Positions 40,329-50,480 are shown, numbered from the stretch's first letter. The stretch is 64,000 nt of DNA from Paenibacillus sp. (GCA_031180825.1 JAPSLM010000007.1:124001-188000); one strand, 5' to 3'. Made by a program: numbers and translations. The notes: generated by a model not told the origin, from the sequence alone.

Positions 40329-41195
40329 CTACGACTTTTGAATATCGATTTGAATTTTTTTCACGTTCGGCTGATCGCCTACGACAATCGGCGAGCCATT
40401 AACGCTCAATTCGACAGCATTGGCTTTTCCGAATATCAAGAAAGCCGTATCGGTCAAATCCCACGTTTTCGTCTCCCCGTTTTGGAACGTCATGGAGTCG
40501 ATCACCGTTTTATTCGGGCCAGGCGGCGAATCGACTTCGATCCAGCACGAATCCCCGGTCACTTTCATTTCGATTTTCAGCTTATCCGTACCGGTAACCG
40601 TGTAATAATCGGTTCCCCGCTCGCTTTTGACCAGCTTAACCTCCGTAGTCGGAGTCGGGGGCGGCGTGGGCACCTGCACCGGCTTGTTATCCGCAAGCGC
40701 TCCGTTCGCTGTATTCGCTCCGGTATTTCCGGGATCAGGCGTTTGGGCGTCAGGTTCGATTTTTTCGGTAATTTTCTTCGGCAGCTCCTTGGTCGCATCG
40801 TTCGTATTGCCGGTATAGTTTTGGCTTGCGTAGTAGTAGATAACCCCAAGAATAAGCACGACGAAGGAAATGACCATCACATTGGATGCCCACTTCCCAA
40901 GCCGCTCCGTATTGCGGGTGGTCCGCTTGGTGCGGATCGGCTCGATTTGCTCCGGCTCCGGTTGCGGGATGACATTCTGATACATGTTCAGCACTTCGTT
41001 CGGGTCCAGCCCGACCGCTTCGGCATAGCTCTTTATAAAAGCCCGGACATAAAAGTTGCCGGGCAGCACTTTATAGTTGCCGTCCTCAATCGCTTCCAGA
41101 TACCGTTTGCGAATTTTGGTCGTTTCCTGCAGGTCATCGAGAGATATTTTTTTATCGATTCTGGCTTTTCTTAGCAATTGACCCAGATCGGACAT
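40329..41195 (-). CDS. rodZ: RodZ-like cytoskeletal membrane protein
   Basis: A 288-residue protein. The N-terminal helix-turn-helix of the RodZ/YmfM type (about 1-75, MSDLGQLLRKARIDKKISLD) contacts MreB. A basic juxtamembrane stretch, one membrane helix (about 105-123), a Pro/Thr-rich linker and a C-terminal DUF4115 beta domain (about 195-285) follow. It links the elongation machinery to the wall. Located upstream of pgsA-type genes as in B. subtilis, though here rimO and yajQ intervene. Confidence 0.93.
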   Translation of the reverse strand: MSDLGQLLRKARIDKKISLDDLQETTKIRKRYLEAIEDGNYKVLPGNFYVRAFIKSYAEAVGLDPNEVLNMYQNVIPQPEPEQIEPIRTKRTTRNTERLGKWASNVMVISFVVLILGVIYYYASQNYTGNTNDATKELPKKITEKIEPDAQTPDPGNTGANTANGALADNKPVQVPTPPPTPTTEVKLVKSERGTDYYTVTGTDKLKIEMKVTGDSCWIEVDSPPGPNKTVIDSMTFQNGETKTWDLTDTAFLIFGKANAVELSVNGSPIVVGDQPNVKKIQIDIQKS

Positions 41196-41234
41196 CTGGC
41201 ACCCCTTTCCGACGCTCAGAACCTGGATAGGGCA

Positions 41235-42014
41235 TTAATATTCGTCAAATCCGGCAGTGAACGTCTCGTATGTAATTTCTTCGTCCGGTGTGTTTCTAAG
41301 CTCCACGATACAGTCAAAATGATCGTACGTATACTGCGATTCCCGGATGAAAATATCCGGATGCTCGATCACCTTGGTGGAGGGCATGGCCATGATTTCC
41401 TGAAGCAGCATATGATGTTTCTCGTTGGAGCGGAGCGTCGAGACGATTCCGTCAATAATAAATACGTTGTTCGGACTCATTTCATCCTCGGAAAGCTGGC
41501 TGCGCACGGTTTGGCGGAGCAAGGTCGAGGAGACGAACGTCCACCGCTTGTTGGAGCAGACGCTTCCGGCGATAATCGACTCGGTCTTGCCTACGCGAGG
41601 CATCCCGCGCAGTCCGACGACGTGGTTGCCGTCCCGTTTGAACAGTTCGCCCAGAAAATCGACCAAAAGCCCCAGTTCGTCCCTGGTAAAGCGGAACGTT
41701 TTCCGGTCGTCGGAATCCCGTTCGATATAGCGGCCGTGACGGACGGCAAGAATATCGACCAGCTTTGGCGGACGCAGGGCCGTTATAGTTATATTATCCA
41801 CTTTTTTCAACATTTTACCCATTAATTCAACTTTTTCTTCATCGTTCGTCTGCAAAAGCATGCCGCGGGTACGGTTATCCACCCCGTTAATCGTGACGAT
41901 ATTGATATCGAGCATCCCCATAAGGGAGGCAATGTCCCCGAGAAGCCCCGGACGGTTTTTGTGGATCCGGTATTCCATATACCACTGCTTGATCTCGTTT
42001 GTTTCCGTTATCAT
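41235..42014 (-). CDS. ymfK: YmfK-family protein (DUF3388), ACT-like domain plus P-loop
   Basis: A 259-residue conserved protein. The N-terminal ACT-like region (about 10-90) has the typical ligand loop RPGLLGDIASLMGMLDINIV, and the second half contains a Walker A-like GLRGMPRVGKTES near residue 135. It occurs at this position in bacilli, between ymfJ and rodZ, but its function is unknown. The ACT domain suggests response to an amino acid. Confidence 0.88.
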   Translation of the reverse strand: MITETNEIKQWYMEYRIHKNRPGLLGDIASLMGMLDINIVTINGVDNRTRGMLLQTNDEEKVELMGKMLKKVDNITITALRPPKLVDILAVRHGRYIERDSDDRKTFRFTRDELGLLVDFLGELFKRDGNHVVGLRGMPRVGKTESIIAGSVCSNKRWTFVSSTLLRQTVRSQLSEDEMSPNNVFIIDGIVSTLRSNEKHHMLLQEIMAMPSTKVIEHPDIFIRESQYTYDHFDCIVELRNTPDEEITYETFTAGFDEY

Positions 42015-42103
42015 CCGTCGTTCTCCGCTCCTAGGTTTGTGATTGGTTACAGAAGAATTCTACAATATTCGATAAAATCCTCCCCGTTTTTCAGGGTAAA
42101 AAG

Positions 42104-42940
42104 TCACAAATTTTTATTGATTTTCGCTTCGGCGTCCGAATACGGCTGAATCCCCGGCGTCCATGCTTTCTTGGCCATCATGTCTTCAATGGAGGCAAAT
42201 ATGCCTCCCCACTGCAGCTCGATGCCGGTGGAAGCCATGTTGATGACCGGAACCTGCGTCGTCTTCAATCTTTGCAATTGCGCCGGTTCCAGAGGGGCGA
42301 ACACCGCGATCCACGCCGGCCCATGGCTGTGCATCTGGGACTGAAACTGCGTATACCAGCCTTCGGCGTCAGCCAAAGTAATATATTCCGCTTCCTCGGA
42401 AGGCGCCCATTCGGACGGAATCGGATAGGCCGATGTCGTCACCCATTCGATCGTCCGGCCATTTTCAAGCTGCAGCTCCACCCATTCGCTCCATTCCTGG
42501 CGGAACCGGTCCTCCGGAACGAGTTTTACCATGATGTTGCTGCCGCTGACAACAGGGGATTGCCGTGCCAGCTGGTCGTCCAGCATCACCCATTTGCGTT
42601 CCGGGACGCTCGCTGCGGCGGGAAGCGTATTTTGTACTAAATTATGTCCGGCTACAAGGATATAGTCATAAGATCTGGTTTTAATTTTGGTCAGCTGCTC
42701 TTCGGTTAGCGCGGTCGTATTGTCCATCCACTCGAAGGCCGTCTGTTTTTTATCGCGCCAATTGATGAGTGTCGTTTGCAGGGCGTTTTTCACTTGCTCC
42801 GGCAGTTCCTCTCCCGTTACGACGAGAACCGACGATTTTGCCTGAAGCAAGGCCGGATCGATCGCCGGAATGTTTTTGCCGCAGCCGCTAAGCAAACCTA
42901 GAATGCCTATTCCTACAAACAAACGTTTCAGCTTCTTCAC
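42104..42940 (-). CDS. Lipoprotein, substrate-binding-protein-like
   Basis: A 278-residue secreted lipoprotein. A basic start (VKKLKRLF), hydrophobic core and lipobox LLSGC give a signal peptide cleaved before Cys. The mature part alternates strands and helices (SSVLVVTGEELPEQ, YDYILVAGHNLVQN, PAWIAVFAPLEPAQLQR, QVPVINMASTGIE) like periplasmic-binding or BMP/Med-type proteins. The GTG at 42940 is chosen as the nearest start to the signal peptide; upstream in-frame starts would bury it. It lies between ymfJ and ymfK, where B. subtilis has no such gene. Confidence 0.75.
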   Translation of the reverse strand: MKKLKRLFVGIGILGLLSGCGKNIPAIDPALLQAKSSVLVVTGEELPEQVKNALQTTLINWRDKKQTAFEWMDNTTALTEEQLTKIKTRSYDYILVAGHNLVQNTLPAAASVPERKWVMLDDQLARQSPVVSGSNIMVKLVPEDRFRQEWSEWVELQLENGRTIEWVTTSAYPIPSEWAPSEEAEYITLADAEGWYTQFQSQMHSHGPAWIAVFAPLEPAQLQRLKTTQVPVINMASTGIELQWGGIFASIEDMMAKKAWTPGIQPYSDAEAKINKNL

Positions 42941-43024
42941 TTGCAGTTCAACCTCTTTCTCCGGTTCATCTATACCAGTATATAAGAAAACTGGCCGCGA
43001 AGCCAATTCGCAAACGATGATTCC

Positions 43025-43059
43025 GAAAAAAGAGAAAAAGCCTCCCTGAACAGGAGGCT
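43025..43059 (-). terminator. Terminator of ymfJ
   Basis: The minus strand has AGCCTCC-TGTTCAG-GGAGGCT followed by TTTTCTCTTTTTT. Confidence 0.85.
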
Positions 43060-43078
43060 CGTGTAAAATGCCGGATAA

Positions 43079-43333
43079 TTAATGATTTGCTTTAGCCAGT
43101 TTGACCATGGCCCGGGCCAGGACCTTGCGCTCCTCTTCGTCGCATACGTCCCACAGCTCTTTCAGCACCCGTTCTTCCTTATTTTCCGGATCGACTTTGT
43201 CCGACAAAAATTCACCGATTTGAAAAGCGAGCTGCGAGATGGTCTCCTCCGTCATCCCTGCCCGTTCCGCTTGTTCTACGCGCTCTCCCAAAAATTCTTT
43301 CCAACGGTCGAACACTTTAAGCACCGTAGCCAT
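43079..43333 (-). CDS. ymfJ: DUF3243 family protein YmfJ
   Basis: An 84-residue acidic helical protein with the family pattern VLKVFDRWKEFLGERVEQAE and QLAFQIGEFLSDKVDPENKE, ending in a helix rich in Lys and Ala. Found in the same place in B. subtilis after ymfI. Function unknown. AGGAGGATG precedes the ATG. Confidence 0.9.
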   Translation of the reverse strand: MATVLKVFDRWKEFLGERVEQAERAGMTEETISQLAFQIGEFLSDKVDPENKEERVLKELWDVCDEEERKVLARAMVKLAKANH

Positions 43334-43411
43334 GTATGCATCCTCCTTATCGAAATGAATGTCCGTTACGTGATTAATGTTTGCATTTCGATAAGGATTT
43401 ATACAAGGACG

Positions 43412-44173
43412 TCAAGTCAGCCATCCCCCGTTGGGACTAATAATTTGACCCGTGATGTAGCCCGATTCGGGGAGCGCGAGAAAATAAACGAGCGAAGCAA
43501 TCTCATCGGGCTTGCCGAACCGCCCGGCGGGAATATCGTTTTCGATCATCTCTTTCTCCCGTTCGTCAAAGCCTGCCATCATCAACGTATCGACCGCGCC
43601 GGGCGCGACGGCGTTCACGGTAACCCCGGAAGGCGCAAGTTCTTTCGCCAACGCCTTCGTAAAGGCATTTATACCGCCCTTGGCGGTCGAATAAGCAACC
43701 TCGCAGGAAGCGCCGGAGATCCCCCAAATCGAGGATACGTTGATGATTCTGCCGTACTTTTGACGGATCATCGCCGGCATAAATTGACGCGTCATCAGAA
43801 ATGCGCCCTTCAAATTGATGTCCATAATCTCGTCCCACTGGGCCTCCTCCAAATCGGAGAATAAGCCGTAATGCGAAATCCCCGCATTATTGACCAAAAT
43901 ATCGGGAACGAGGTCGTGCTGGGCCAGCTTCTCCTGCATGCGTTCGATTTGATCTCTCGAACGCAGGTCGGCCGTTACCGTGAGCACGCGGCTTCCCAGC
44001 TTCATGCAGCTGCGGGCCGTTTCGTTGGCCCCTTCGTGCGAATTCAAATAATGAATAACCACATTCATGCCCACCGAAGCGAAACGGCAGGCGATCGCGG
44101 CGCCAATTCCGCGGCTCGCCCCCGTGACAAGCACCGTTTGCTCCGGAAACGGCTTGCAGTGACTAGGCTCCAT
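43412..44173 (-). CDS. ymfI: Short-chain dehydrogenase/reductase YmfI
   Basis: A 253-residue SDR of the FabG type. The NAD(P) motif is TGASRGIG, the structural NNAG motif is present, Ser is in NVSSIWG and the catalytic YSTAK. The C-terminal SPNGGWLT is typical. The substrate is unknown; it is not beside fatty acid genes. The ATG at 44173 overlaps the end of ymfH, so it is coupled. A GTG at 44182 is an alternative. Part of the ymfF-ymfH-ymfI-ymfJ string. Confidence 0.9.
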   Translation of the reverse strand: MEPSHCKPFPEQTVLVTGASRGIGAAIACRFASVGMNVVIHYLNSHEGANETARSCMKLGSRVLTVTADLRSRDQIERMQEKLAQHDLVPDILVNNAGISHYGLFSDLEEAQWDEIMDINLKGAFLMTRQFMPAMIRQKYGRIINVSSIWGISGASCEVAYSTAKGGINAFTKALAKELAPSGVTVNAVAPGAVDTLMMAGFDEREKEMIENDIPAGRFGKPDEIASLVYFLALPESGYITGQIISPNGGWLT

Positions 44174-45455
44174 TCGCTTCACTTGTCACAATCGAAGCCG
44201 CCAGACGGCTCCAATCGAAATGCTCGCGCAGCCGCTCGTTGACATCCTCCAAAGTCAGTTCTTCATAGACCGGCAGCATATCGAATAGATCGACACCCTT
44301 AAACCGGTACTTCGTAAATTCATTGGCGATCGCTTCAGGAGAGTTGAGCTGGCGCAGGAAAGCGCCGATTTTTTTCTTCTTGCTGCGCTCGAAATCGGCG
44401 GGGGCAATGCCGTCCGCTTTGACCCGGTCGATTTCTTCCTGTACGCGGCCGATCAAACGTTCGGGGTCCTTCGTATCGCCGCCGATAACGGTAAACGCAT
44501 AATTTTCGGCGATATTGTACTCGGAGCCGAAGCTGTCGGAAATCAACTGCTCGTCGTACAGCTTTTGGTAAATAGCCGAGCTGGGGCTGACCAATATGTC
44601 AAGCAGCACCTTCATGGTCAGTTCCCGCTTCAGCAGCTCCCGTCCCTGCAAAGGCTGGCCCGGCTCCTTGCAGCCGAATAAGCACTTGGGCAGCGAGACC
44701 GGCAGCACGGTAACTTTACGCGCGGCCTTTACCTGGTTCGGCTCATCTTCAAAATAGCGGTGGATCGTCCCCTGCGGTTTGAACGTTTTCCCGGCCTGGT
44801 TGTTCTTAACGAGCTCCATGATTTCCTGCGGGTTAACCCCGCCAACGACAAACAAGCTCATATTGCTCGGATGATAAAACGTATGGTAGCACTCGTACAG
44901 CATCTCTTTCGTAATTTCACCGATGGATTCGATCGTTCCGGCAATATCGATATGTACCGGATGCTTATGATACATCGTTTCGATCAGTCCGAAATAGGCC
45001 CGCCAATCCGGATTATCCCGGTACATATTAATTTCCTGGCCGATAATGCCTTTTTCCTTTTCGACATTTGCATCCGTAAAATACGGATTTTGCACGAAGT
45101 CAAGCAGTGTGGACAAGTTTTCCTTAATGTGCTCGGTTGCGGAGAACAAATAAGCCGTGCGGTCGAAGCTTGTGAACGCGTTGGCGGAAGCCCCTTGGGC
45201 CGCGAACACGGAAAAGATATCCCCTGTCGGCTCCTCGAACATTTTATGCTCCAAAAAATGCGCGATACCGTCGGGCACTTTGCGCCGAGCTTCGCCTTCG
45301 ACCTGAAAATCGTTATCGATCGAGCCGTACTTTGTCGTAAAAGTCGCATACGTTTTCTGGAAGCCTTCTTTCGGTAAAACAAAGACGCTCAGTCCGTTCG
45401 GAAGCTCTGCGGCGTAAAGCGTTTCTTTCACATGCGGATAAGGGATCGTGCGCAT
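44163..45455 (-). CDS. ymfH: M16-family zinc metallopeptidase YmfH
   Basis: A 430-residue pitrilysin/M16 protein. The inverted zinc motif is present as HFLEHKMFEE near residue 67, with a downstream glutamate region (ANVEKEKGIIGQEINMY). It is adjacent to ymfF, a paralogue that lacks the motif, the usual active-inactive pair of this family. It should act in the cytosol on small peptides; the substrate is unknown. ymfF ends at its first base. Confidence 0.93.
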   Translation of the reverse strand: MRTIPYPHVKETLYAAELPNGLSVFVLPKEGFQKTYATFTTKYGSIDNDFQVEGEARRKVPDGIAHFLEHKMFEEPTGDIFSVFAAQGASANAFTSFDRTAYLFSATEHIKENLSTLLDFVQNPYFTDANVEKEKGIIGQEINMYRDNPDWRAYFGLIETMYHKHPVHIDIAGTIESIGEITKEMLYECYHTFYHPSNMSLFVVGGVNPQEIMELVKNNQAGKTFKPQGTIHRYFEDEPNQVKAARKVTVLPVSLPKCLFGCKEPGQPLQGRELLKRELTMKVLLDILVSPSSAIYQKLYDEQLISDSFGSEYNIAENYAFTVIGGDTKDPERLIGRVQEEIDRVKADGIAPADFERSKKKKIGAFLRQLNSPEAIANEFTKYRFKGVDLFDMLPVYEELTLEDVNERLREHFDWSRLAASIVTSEANGA

Positions 45456-46799
45456 TTATTGCCCCCCTTTATTATCGCGTAAGAAATAAATCGTATCCAG
45501 CTGCACTTGGCGGGCCATCCGGCGGATCTGTTCCTTATCCGTTTGCTCCACCGCTTCGATCAAAGCCGGAACCGTGCGGTCGGCGCCGGACAGGCGGTTG
45601 TTGAAATCGAAAGCGATCAGCTCGAAGGCCGAATCCTGCAGCTCGCGCAAATGACCTGTAATCATCGCTTTCGTCTGCTGCAGCTCCGTGTCGCTGATCT
45701 GCCCTTCTTCCATCGCTTGAAGCTGCTCCTTAATAATCGTGACGGCTTTTTCATAATTTGCGATTTCGATGCCCGACTGGATCGTCAAAATGCCTTTATG
45801 CCCATCCAGGCGCGAGGAAGCATAATACGCAAGGCTCGCCTTTTCACGGACGTTGGTGAACAGCTTGGAGTGCGGATATCCTCCCAGGATCCCGTTATAC
45901 AAAAGCGCCGACGGGTACGAATCGTCTGCATACGAGGTTCTTACGCGAAGCCCCATATTGAGCTTCCCTTGGTTTACATCCAATCGCTCGACGACTTCCT
46001 TCACTTGACCGACGCTGCGGTGCTCGGCGCGGAGCGAGTAGTCCGATGTTCGCTCGCCCCTTGCGGCAAAATAGCGTTCGATCAAGGGCAGCACTTGCTC
46101 CAGATTCGTATGGCCTACCACATAAATATCTATCGGCGACTGCCGCAGCAGGGCTTCATACCGGTCGGTCAAGCCCTCCGCGTCGATGGAAGGGATACGG
46201 TCGATCGTACCGAGCGGATGGAGCCGGTAAGGCTCGTTGCTGCACATTTCGGCGATGCACCGTTCTGCAGCGTAGCGGATTTTGTCGTTTACGATGGACT
46301 CCAACCGTTTCTGCAGTGTCGTTTTTTCGGAATCGATATATTTTCGGACCAAGGTTCCGCCTTCCATCGCCGGCTGCGTAATCGCTTCGCCCAAAAATTG
46401 AATGGCCTGATCGAGCAGCGGCTGCGGGCTGGAGACGAAATCGTCCTGAATCACATCCATACGGAATTGCAGCATCTGGTAATCCCCGCGTTTGTAAACG
46501 TCAAACCCGAATCCGGCGCCGTACAGATCGTCCAGCTTCTCGCGGAACTGCTTCGTTTCCGGGTAGGTCTTGCTGCCGCGACGCAGCACAAAAGGAATAA
46601 GCGCGTTAGGCGTAACCGTATCTTCCTGCAGCGGACTGCCTACATAAACGGATAATGCAAAAGTTTTGAACTGCTCCGTCGGCAGCACATGCACTCGCAC
46701 GCCCTGAACCGTTCCCCGTTCGAATCGTATTTGCTTCAAAGACGAAACAACTCCTCTCATCATCATGGCTTCACTTCCGCCTTCCCGGGTATAATCCAT
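45456..46799 (-). CDS. ymfF: M16-family peptidase-like protein YmfF (catalytically inactive)
   Basis: A 447-residue homologue of YmfH. At the place of the zinc motif it reads PFVLRRGSKTYPETK, with no HxxEH, so it is expected to be a non-catalytic partner. The C-terminal half keeps the M16 substrate-binding pattern (GGYPHSKLFTNVREKASLAYYASSRLD). The start at 46799 has AGAGGA; an ATG cluster 33 bases downstream with GGAAGTGA is an equal candidate. First gene of the string, after the sleB hairpin. Confidence 0.9.
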   Translation of the reverse strand: MDYTREGGSEAMMMRGVVSSLKQIRFERGTVQGVRVHVLPTEQFKTFALSVYVGSPLQEDTVTPNALIPFVLRRGSKTYPETKQFREKLDDLYGAGFGFDVYKRGDYQMLQFRMDVIQDDFVSSPQPLLDQAIQFLGEAITQPAMEGGTLVRKYIDSEKTTLQKRLESIVNDKIRYAAERCIAEMCSNEPYRLHPLGTIDRIPSIDAEGLTDRYEALLRQSPIDIYVVGHTNLEQVLPLIERYFAARGERTSDYSLRAEHRSVGQVKEVVERLDVNQGKLNMGLRVRTSYADDSYPSALLYNGILGGYPHSKLFTNVREKASLAYYASSRLDGHKGILTIQSGIEIANYEKAVTIIKEQLQAMEEGQISDTELQQTKAMITGHLRELQDSAFELIAFDFNNRLSGADRTVPALIEAVEQTDKEQIRRMARQVQLDTIYFLRDNKGGQ

Positions 46800-46814
46800 T
46801 ATATTCCTCTATAA

Positions 46815-46847
46815 ACAGAAGAAGCAACCGTGAAGATGGTTACTTCT
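46815..46847 (-). terminator. Terminator of sleB
   Basis: The minus strand has AGAAGTAACC-ATCTTCAC-GGTTGCTTCT followed by TCTGTTT, a moderate T-tract. Confidence 0.55.
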
Positions 46848-46857
46848 ACTACATGCG

Positions 46858-47664
46858 CTATTTGCAGAAAATATGTTTGCCGATTTGCTTGACCTGCGGA
46901 CGGGTCCAAATCCACTTGGACGTGGCCGTTACCGGGTTGAAATAATAAATGCATCCGCCTGACGGGTCTGCCCCGTTCAGCGCATCCTGAACCGCTCTGC
47001 GGGACGTTTCGTTCGGCGTCAGCCATATTTGTCCGTCATCTACGGCCGTAAAGGCTCCGGGCTGGAAAATGACGCCCGAGACCGTATTCGGAAAGCTTGG
47101 CGATTGAACCCGGTTAAGAATAACGGCGGCAACGGCGACCTGGCCGATATACGGTTCTCCGCGCGCTTCGCCGTGCACCGCATTCGCCATCAAGTTCAGG
47201 TCCTGTTCGGAAAGTCCGAGACGATTGGAGCGCGGTATACCTGCGTTCGCCGGAGACGCTGGGCTTTCGGGTGCGGCCCCCCCTTCGGCGGCTTGCCCTC
47301 GATCGGCGCCGGCAACCCAGGGAGGCAGATCTTCGGCTTTCGCCTTCCACCCTTTCGTTGCTTCCCACAGCTTCAGCTTCGTTTTGTCTCCGGCGACGCC
47401 GTCAACGTTCAGCCCGAATTCGGACTGGAACCATTTTAGCGACTTTAAAGTCTGGTAGCCGAAATCGCCGTCCACCTTGCCGTAATAAAAGCCAAGATGC
47501 TTCAAGCGGCCTTGGAGCTCGTATACGTCGGCTGTGCCGGACGCTCCGTAGCGGATCTCATTCTTGCTGAACGTCTGCTGTACCTTCAAATGCTGCTTGA
47601 GCTGAAGTCCGGCGAACAGAATAAATACCAGGCCAAGCGTGATCAAGATCAATCGTTTGTTCAT
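46858..47664 (-). CDS. sleB: Spore cortex-lytic enzyme SleB-like cell wall hydrolase
   Basis: A 268-residue exported protein. The N-terminal membrane or signal segment is at 4-21, the peptidoglycan-binding domain at about 40-100 (DVYELQGRLKHLGFYYGKVD), followed by an Ala/Pro linker and the Hydrolase_2 domain (about 155-265). The catalytic region is NLMANAVHGEARGEPYIGQV, with Glu as the likely catalytic acid. SleB is a lytic transglycosylase that degrades spore cortex at germination. The partner gene ypeB is not adjacent. A sigma-G-like promoter precedes it, fitting forespore expression. Confidence 0.9.
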   Translation of the reverse strand: MNKRLILITLGLVFILFAGLQLKQHLKVQQTFSKNEIRYGASGTADVYELQGRLKHLGFYYGKVDGDFGYQTLKSLKWFQSEFGLNVDGVAGDKTKLKLWEATKGWKAKAEDLPPWVAGADRGQAAEGGAAPESPASPANAGIPRSNRLGLSEQDLNLMANAVHGEARGEPYIGQVAVAAVILNRVQSPSFPNTVSGVIFQPGAFTAVDDGQIWLTPNETSRRAVQDALNGADPSGGCIYYFNPVTATSKWIWTRPQVKQIGKHIFCK

Positions 47665-47712
47665 CTGGCAACCTCACCTTTCCCGCCTTCGTTATGGCAA
47701 CCTTTTTAAGGT

Positions 47713-47743
47713 TATTATGAGAAAGGGAGTCAGCTTCTATTCA
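47713..47743 (-). promoter_or_regulatory. Sigma-G-like promoter of sleB
   Basis: The minus strand has TGAATA (47743-47738), an 18-base spacer and CATAATA (47719-47713). These match the forespore sigma-G pattern of TGAATA and CATnnTA. The spacing to the sleB start is about 45 bases. Confidence 0.65.
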
Positions 47744-47791
47744 GTCCAAAATGGCAATTTCTAGTCCTGCGACAACACTCCCGGAAGCCGC

Positions 47792-50365
47792 TCAAGAGCT
47801 CATTCGATTCATTTGGTACTGCTCAAGCGACATCAATACTTCGCGCGGCTTGCTGCCCTCGTACGGGCCTACGATGCCGCGCGCTTCCATCGTATCGATC
47901 AGCCGGGCGGCACGCGTATAGCCGACGCGCATGCGGCGCTGAAGCAGGGATACGGACGCTTGCTTCGCTTCAAGAATAATTTGGACCGCCTGGTCATACA
48001 ATTCGTCCTCGAACGTCTCCGTCTCATCTTGCTTATCTTCGACCTGCGGAACCATGTCTTCCACGTACTCCGCCTGTCCCTGCGTCCGAACGAAGCCAAC
48101 GACCGCTTCCACCTCCTGATCGGAGAGGAAGGCTCCCTGAACCCGGACAGGCTTGGAAGCCCCCATCGGCAAGTAAAGCATATCCCCGCGGCCGAGCAGC
48201 TTCTCCGCGCCCGCAGAGTCAAGAATGGTCCGCGAATCCACCTGCGAAGAAACGCCAAAAGCGATCCGCGAAGGAATGTTCGCTTTAATGACGCCGGTGA
48301 TGACATCGACCGACGGCCGCTGCGTAGCGATAATGAGGTGGATGCCTGCGGCGCGGGCCATCTGGGCAAGGCGGCATATCGCATCCTCCACGTCGTTGGC
48401 CGCAACCATCATCAGATCGGCCAACTCGTCTACGATGACGACGATGTAAGGCAGCGGCGCCCCCGTTTGCGTTTCCACCAGCATCGAATTGTAGCCCTCG
48501 ATATTGCGCGTGCCGCTTTTCGAGAAAAGCTCGTACCGCTTCTCCATCTCGACAACGACTTTTTTGAGCGCAAGCGAGGCCCGCTTCGGATCGGTTACAA
48601 CCGGAGCCAGCAGATGCGGAATCCCGTTGTACACGTTTAGCTCGACCATCTTCGGATCGATCATCAGAAATTTAACCTCGTCGGGCTTTGCTTTATAAAG
48701 AACGCTTGTGATGATCCCGTTAATACAAACGGATTTTCCCGAACCGGTCGCCCCTGCGACAAGCAAGTGGGGCATTCGTGCGAGATTGCCGACGATCGGC
48801 TGCCCGGAAATATCGCGTCCCAGCGTAATTGACAATTTGGACGCCGCGTCCTGAAAGGCCGGGCTTTCCATAACCTCGCGCATCGTGACCACGGACACCT
48901 CGGTATTCGGCACCTCGATCCCGATGGCGGACTTGCCCGGAATCGGGGCTTCCATACGGATATCCTTCGCAGCCAAGGCAAGGGCGATATCATCCGTCAA
49001 GCTGACGATGCGGCTCACCTTCACCCCGACGTCCGGCTGAATTTCATATCGGGTAACCGCAGGGCCGCGCACAACCTCCAAAACTTTGGCGCGCACGCCG
49101 AAGCTCTCGAGGGTCGCTTCCAGCTTGCGGGCAACCGCCTTGTAATCCAGCGAGTCGCTTCCTTTGCCCGCTGCGGGCTTGGCCAGCAGCTGCAGGGAAG
49201 GCAGCTCGTACGGGACGGCAAGCGGTTTGTTTTTAATATCGAATTCGTCGGTCCCCTCTGCCCCTTCTTGCGGATTAGCCGCCGAATCGGGCTTGCGCTC
49301 TGCGGCATTCCCGGCCGAAGCGGTGCTGTCGGATGTTCGCGCCAGCTCCTGATGAACCTGCTCTTGAAAATCGCGGATGACCGGAATCGCCGGTTCATGC
49401 TCTTTTGCATAAGGGATGTTCTGCTCCGGGAAGCCGGAATCGTTGTCGTACGACTCCGCGGAAGTCGAATAGGCGGTGACCGCATCTTCTTCCTCTTCCG
49501 GTTGAACGCGGCCCTTTTTCTTCTTGCCCTCCGCCTTGCCCTTCTCCGGCGTTTCGGACGGATTCAGCAGTTCGAAGAACAGGCTGCGCATTTTTCCCGG
49601 CTTTCGTTCCTTGCGCTCCGGCTTCAGCGTCTCTTCGTCGAACTCGTCTTCCGGAGGCGGCGCGAAGACCGCCTCGACCGCTGGCTTCTTCTTGCGCTGC
49701 CCGCCGGCGGCGGCCGCCTTCGCACGGCTTCTCTCCAGCAGCTTGCGCTTTATGTATTGGCCGAGCAGCGTCTCGGCAAACGGCTTACGACGGCTGAGTT
49801 TGTTCATGATATCGCCGACCGACAGCCCCGTAATGAGAATGAAACCTATGACGAACAGCGTGTATTGAATCAGACGGGCGCCCAGGTTGCTGAACAAAAA
49901 GTGCAGCACCGCGTAAAGCACTGCACCGATCATTCCCCCGCCGACGCCGTCAGTCAGGATCGACATTCCTTTTTCGGTCGGATCCAATCCGTCTACCATG
50001 CTCGTCCATGTTTGCAAAAGCACTTGGCTTTCCGTGAAATTGCCTTTCGGGTACAGCTGCGAGAACAGGCTGATATGGCTCATCAGCAGCAGCGACAGGA
50101 TGATCAGAAGCACCCCCAGCTTGCGGTGCGTCCGCCAAACCGGCCATTCCCTTTTCATCATCGCGTACAATCCGGCGTATATAAACACGAGCGGAATGAG
50201 AAAATCCCAAGTTCCGATCACAAACCGAAACAAATAGGTCAACGAACGGGCTACCGAACCTTCACGGGATAAAGCGATGATCGAAAAAATCAAAATAACG
50301 ATGCCGTACAGTTCAAATTTGAGATTTGTTTTGATTCCCTTGCCCTTTTTCCTTTTCCTGGCCAA
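47792..50365 (-). CDS. spoIIIE: DNA translocase SpoIIIE/FtsK
   Basis: An 857-residue translocase that pumps the chromosome into the forespore and clears septal DNA. There are about four or five N-terminal membrane helices (to about 190), then a long charged Glu/Lys-rich linker (about 210-400). The motor domain follows with Walker A GATGSGKS near residue 530 and Walker [16 protein letters not shown]-terminal gamma winged helix (about 790-850, [20 protein letters not shown]) reads the SRS sequences. TTG start with GGGGGTGA. It lies behind ylzJ and tepA as in B. subtilis, supporting SpoIIIE over the paralogue SftA. Confidence 0.95.
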   Translation of the reverse strand: MARKRKKGKGIKTNLKFELYGIVILIFSIIALSREGSVARSLTYLFRFVIGTWDFLIPLVFIYAGLYAMMKREWPVWRTHRKLGVLLIILSLLLMSHISLFSQLYPKGNFTESQVLLQTWTSMVDGLDPTEKGMSILTDGVGGGMIGAVLYAVLHFLFSNLGARLIQYTLFVIGFILITGLSVGDIMNKLSRRKPFAETLLGQYIKRKLLERSRAKAAAAGGQRKKKPAVEAVFAPPPEDEFDEETLKPERKERKPGKMRSLFFELLNPSETPEKGKAEGKKKKGRVQPEEEEDAVTAYSTSAESYDNDSGFPEQNIPYAKEHEPAIPVIRDFQEQVHQELARTSDSTASAGNAAERKPDSAANPQEGAEGTDEFDIKNKPLAVPYELPSLQLLAKPAAGKGSDSLDYKAVARKLEATLESFGVRAKVLEVVRGPAVTRYEIQPDVGVKVSRIVSLTDDIALALAAKDIRMEAPIPGKSAIGIEVPNTEVSVVTMREVMESPAFQDAASKLSITLGRDISGQPIVGNLARMPHLLVAGATGSGKSVCINGIITSVLYKAKPDEVKFLMIDPKMVELNVYNGIPHLLAPVVTDPKRASLALKKVVVEMEKRYELFSKSGTRNIEGYNSMLVETQTGAPLPYIVVIVDELADLMMVAANDVEDAICRLAQMARAAGIHLIIATQRPSVDVITGVIKANIPSRIAFGVSSQVDSRTILDSAGAEKLLGRGDMLYLPMGASKPVRVQGAFLSDQEVEAVVGFVRTQGQAEYVEDMVPQVEDKQDETETFEDELYDQAVQIILEAKQASVSLLQRRMRVGYTRAARLIDTMEARGIVGPYEGSKPREVLMSLEQYQMNRMSS

Positions 50366-50447
50366 GGCCGCTCACCCCCGAGCTTCCATTATACCATAAA
50401 CTGGGGTGAAGCTAAACGAAGAATGCGAAAATATATTCCCCTCCCGC

Positions 50448-50477
50448 AAATAAGGAACGGGGAAAAGCATCCGTTCC
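50448..50477 (-). terminator. Possible terminator of tepA-ylzJ
   Basis: The minus strand has GGAACGG-ATGCTTTTCC-CCGTTCC followed by TTATTTGC, a weak T-tract. Confidence 0.4.
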
Positions 50478-50480
50478 CTT

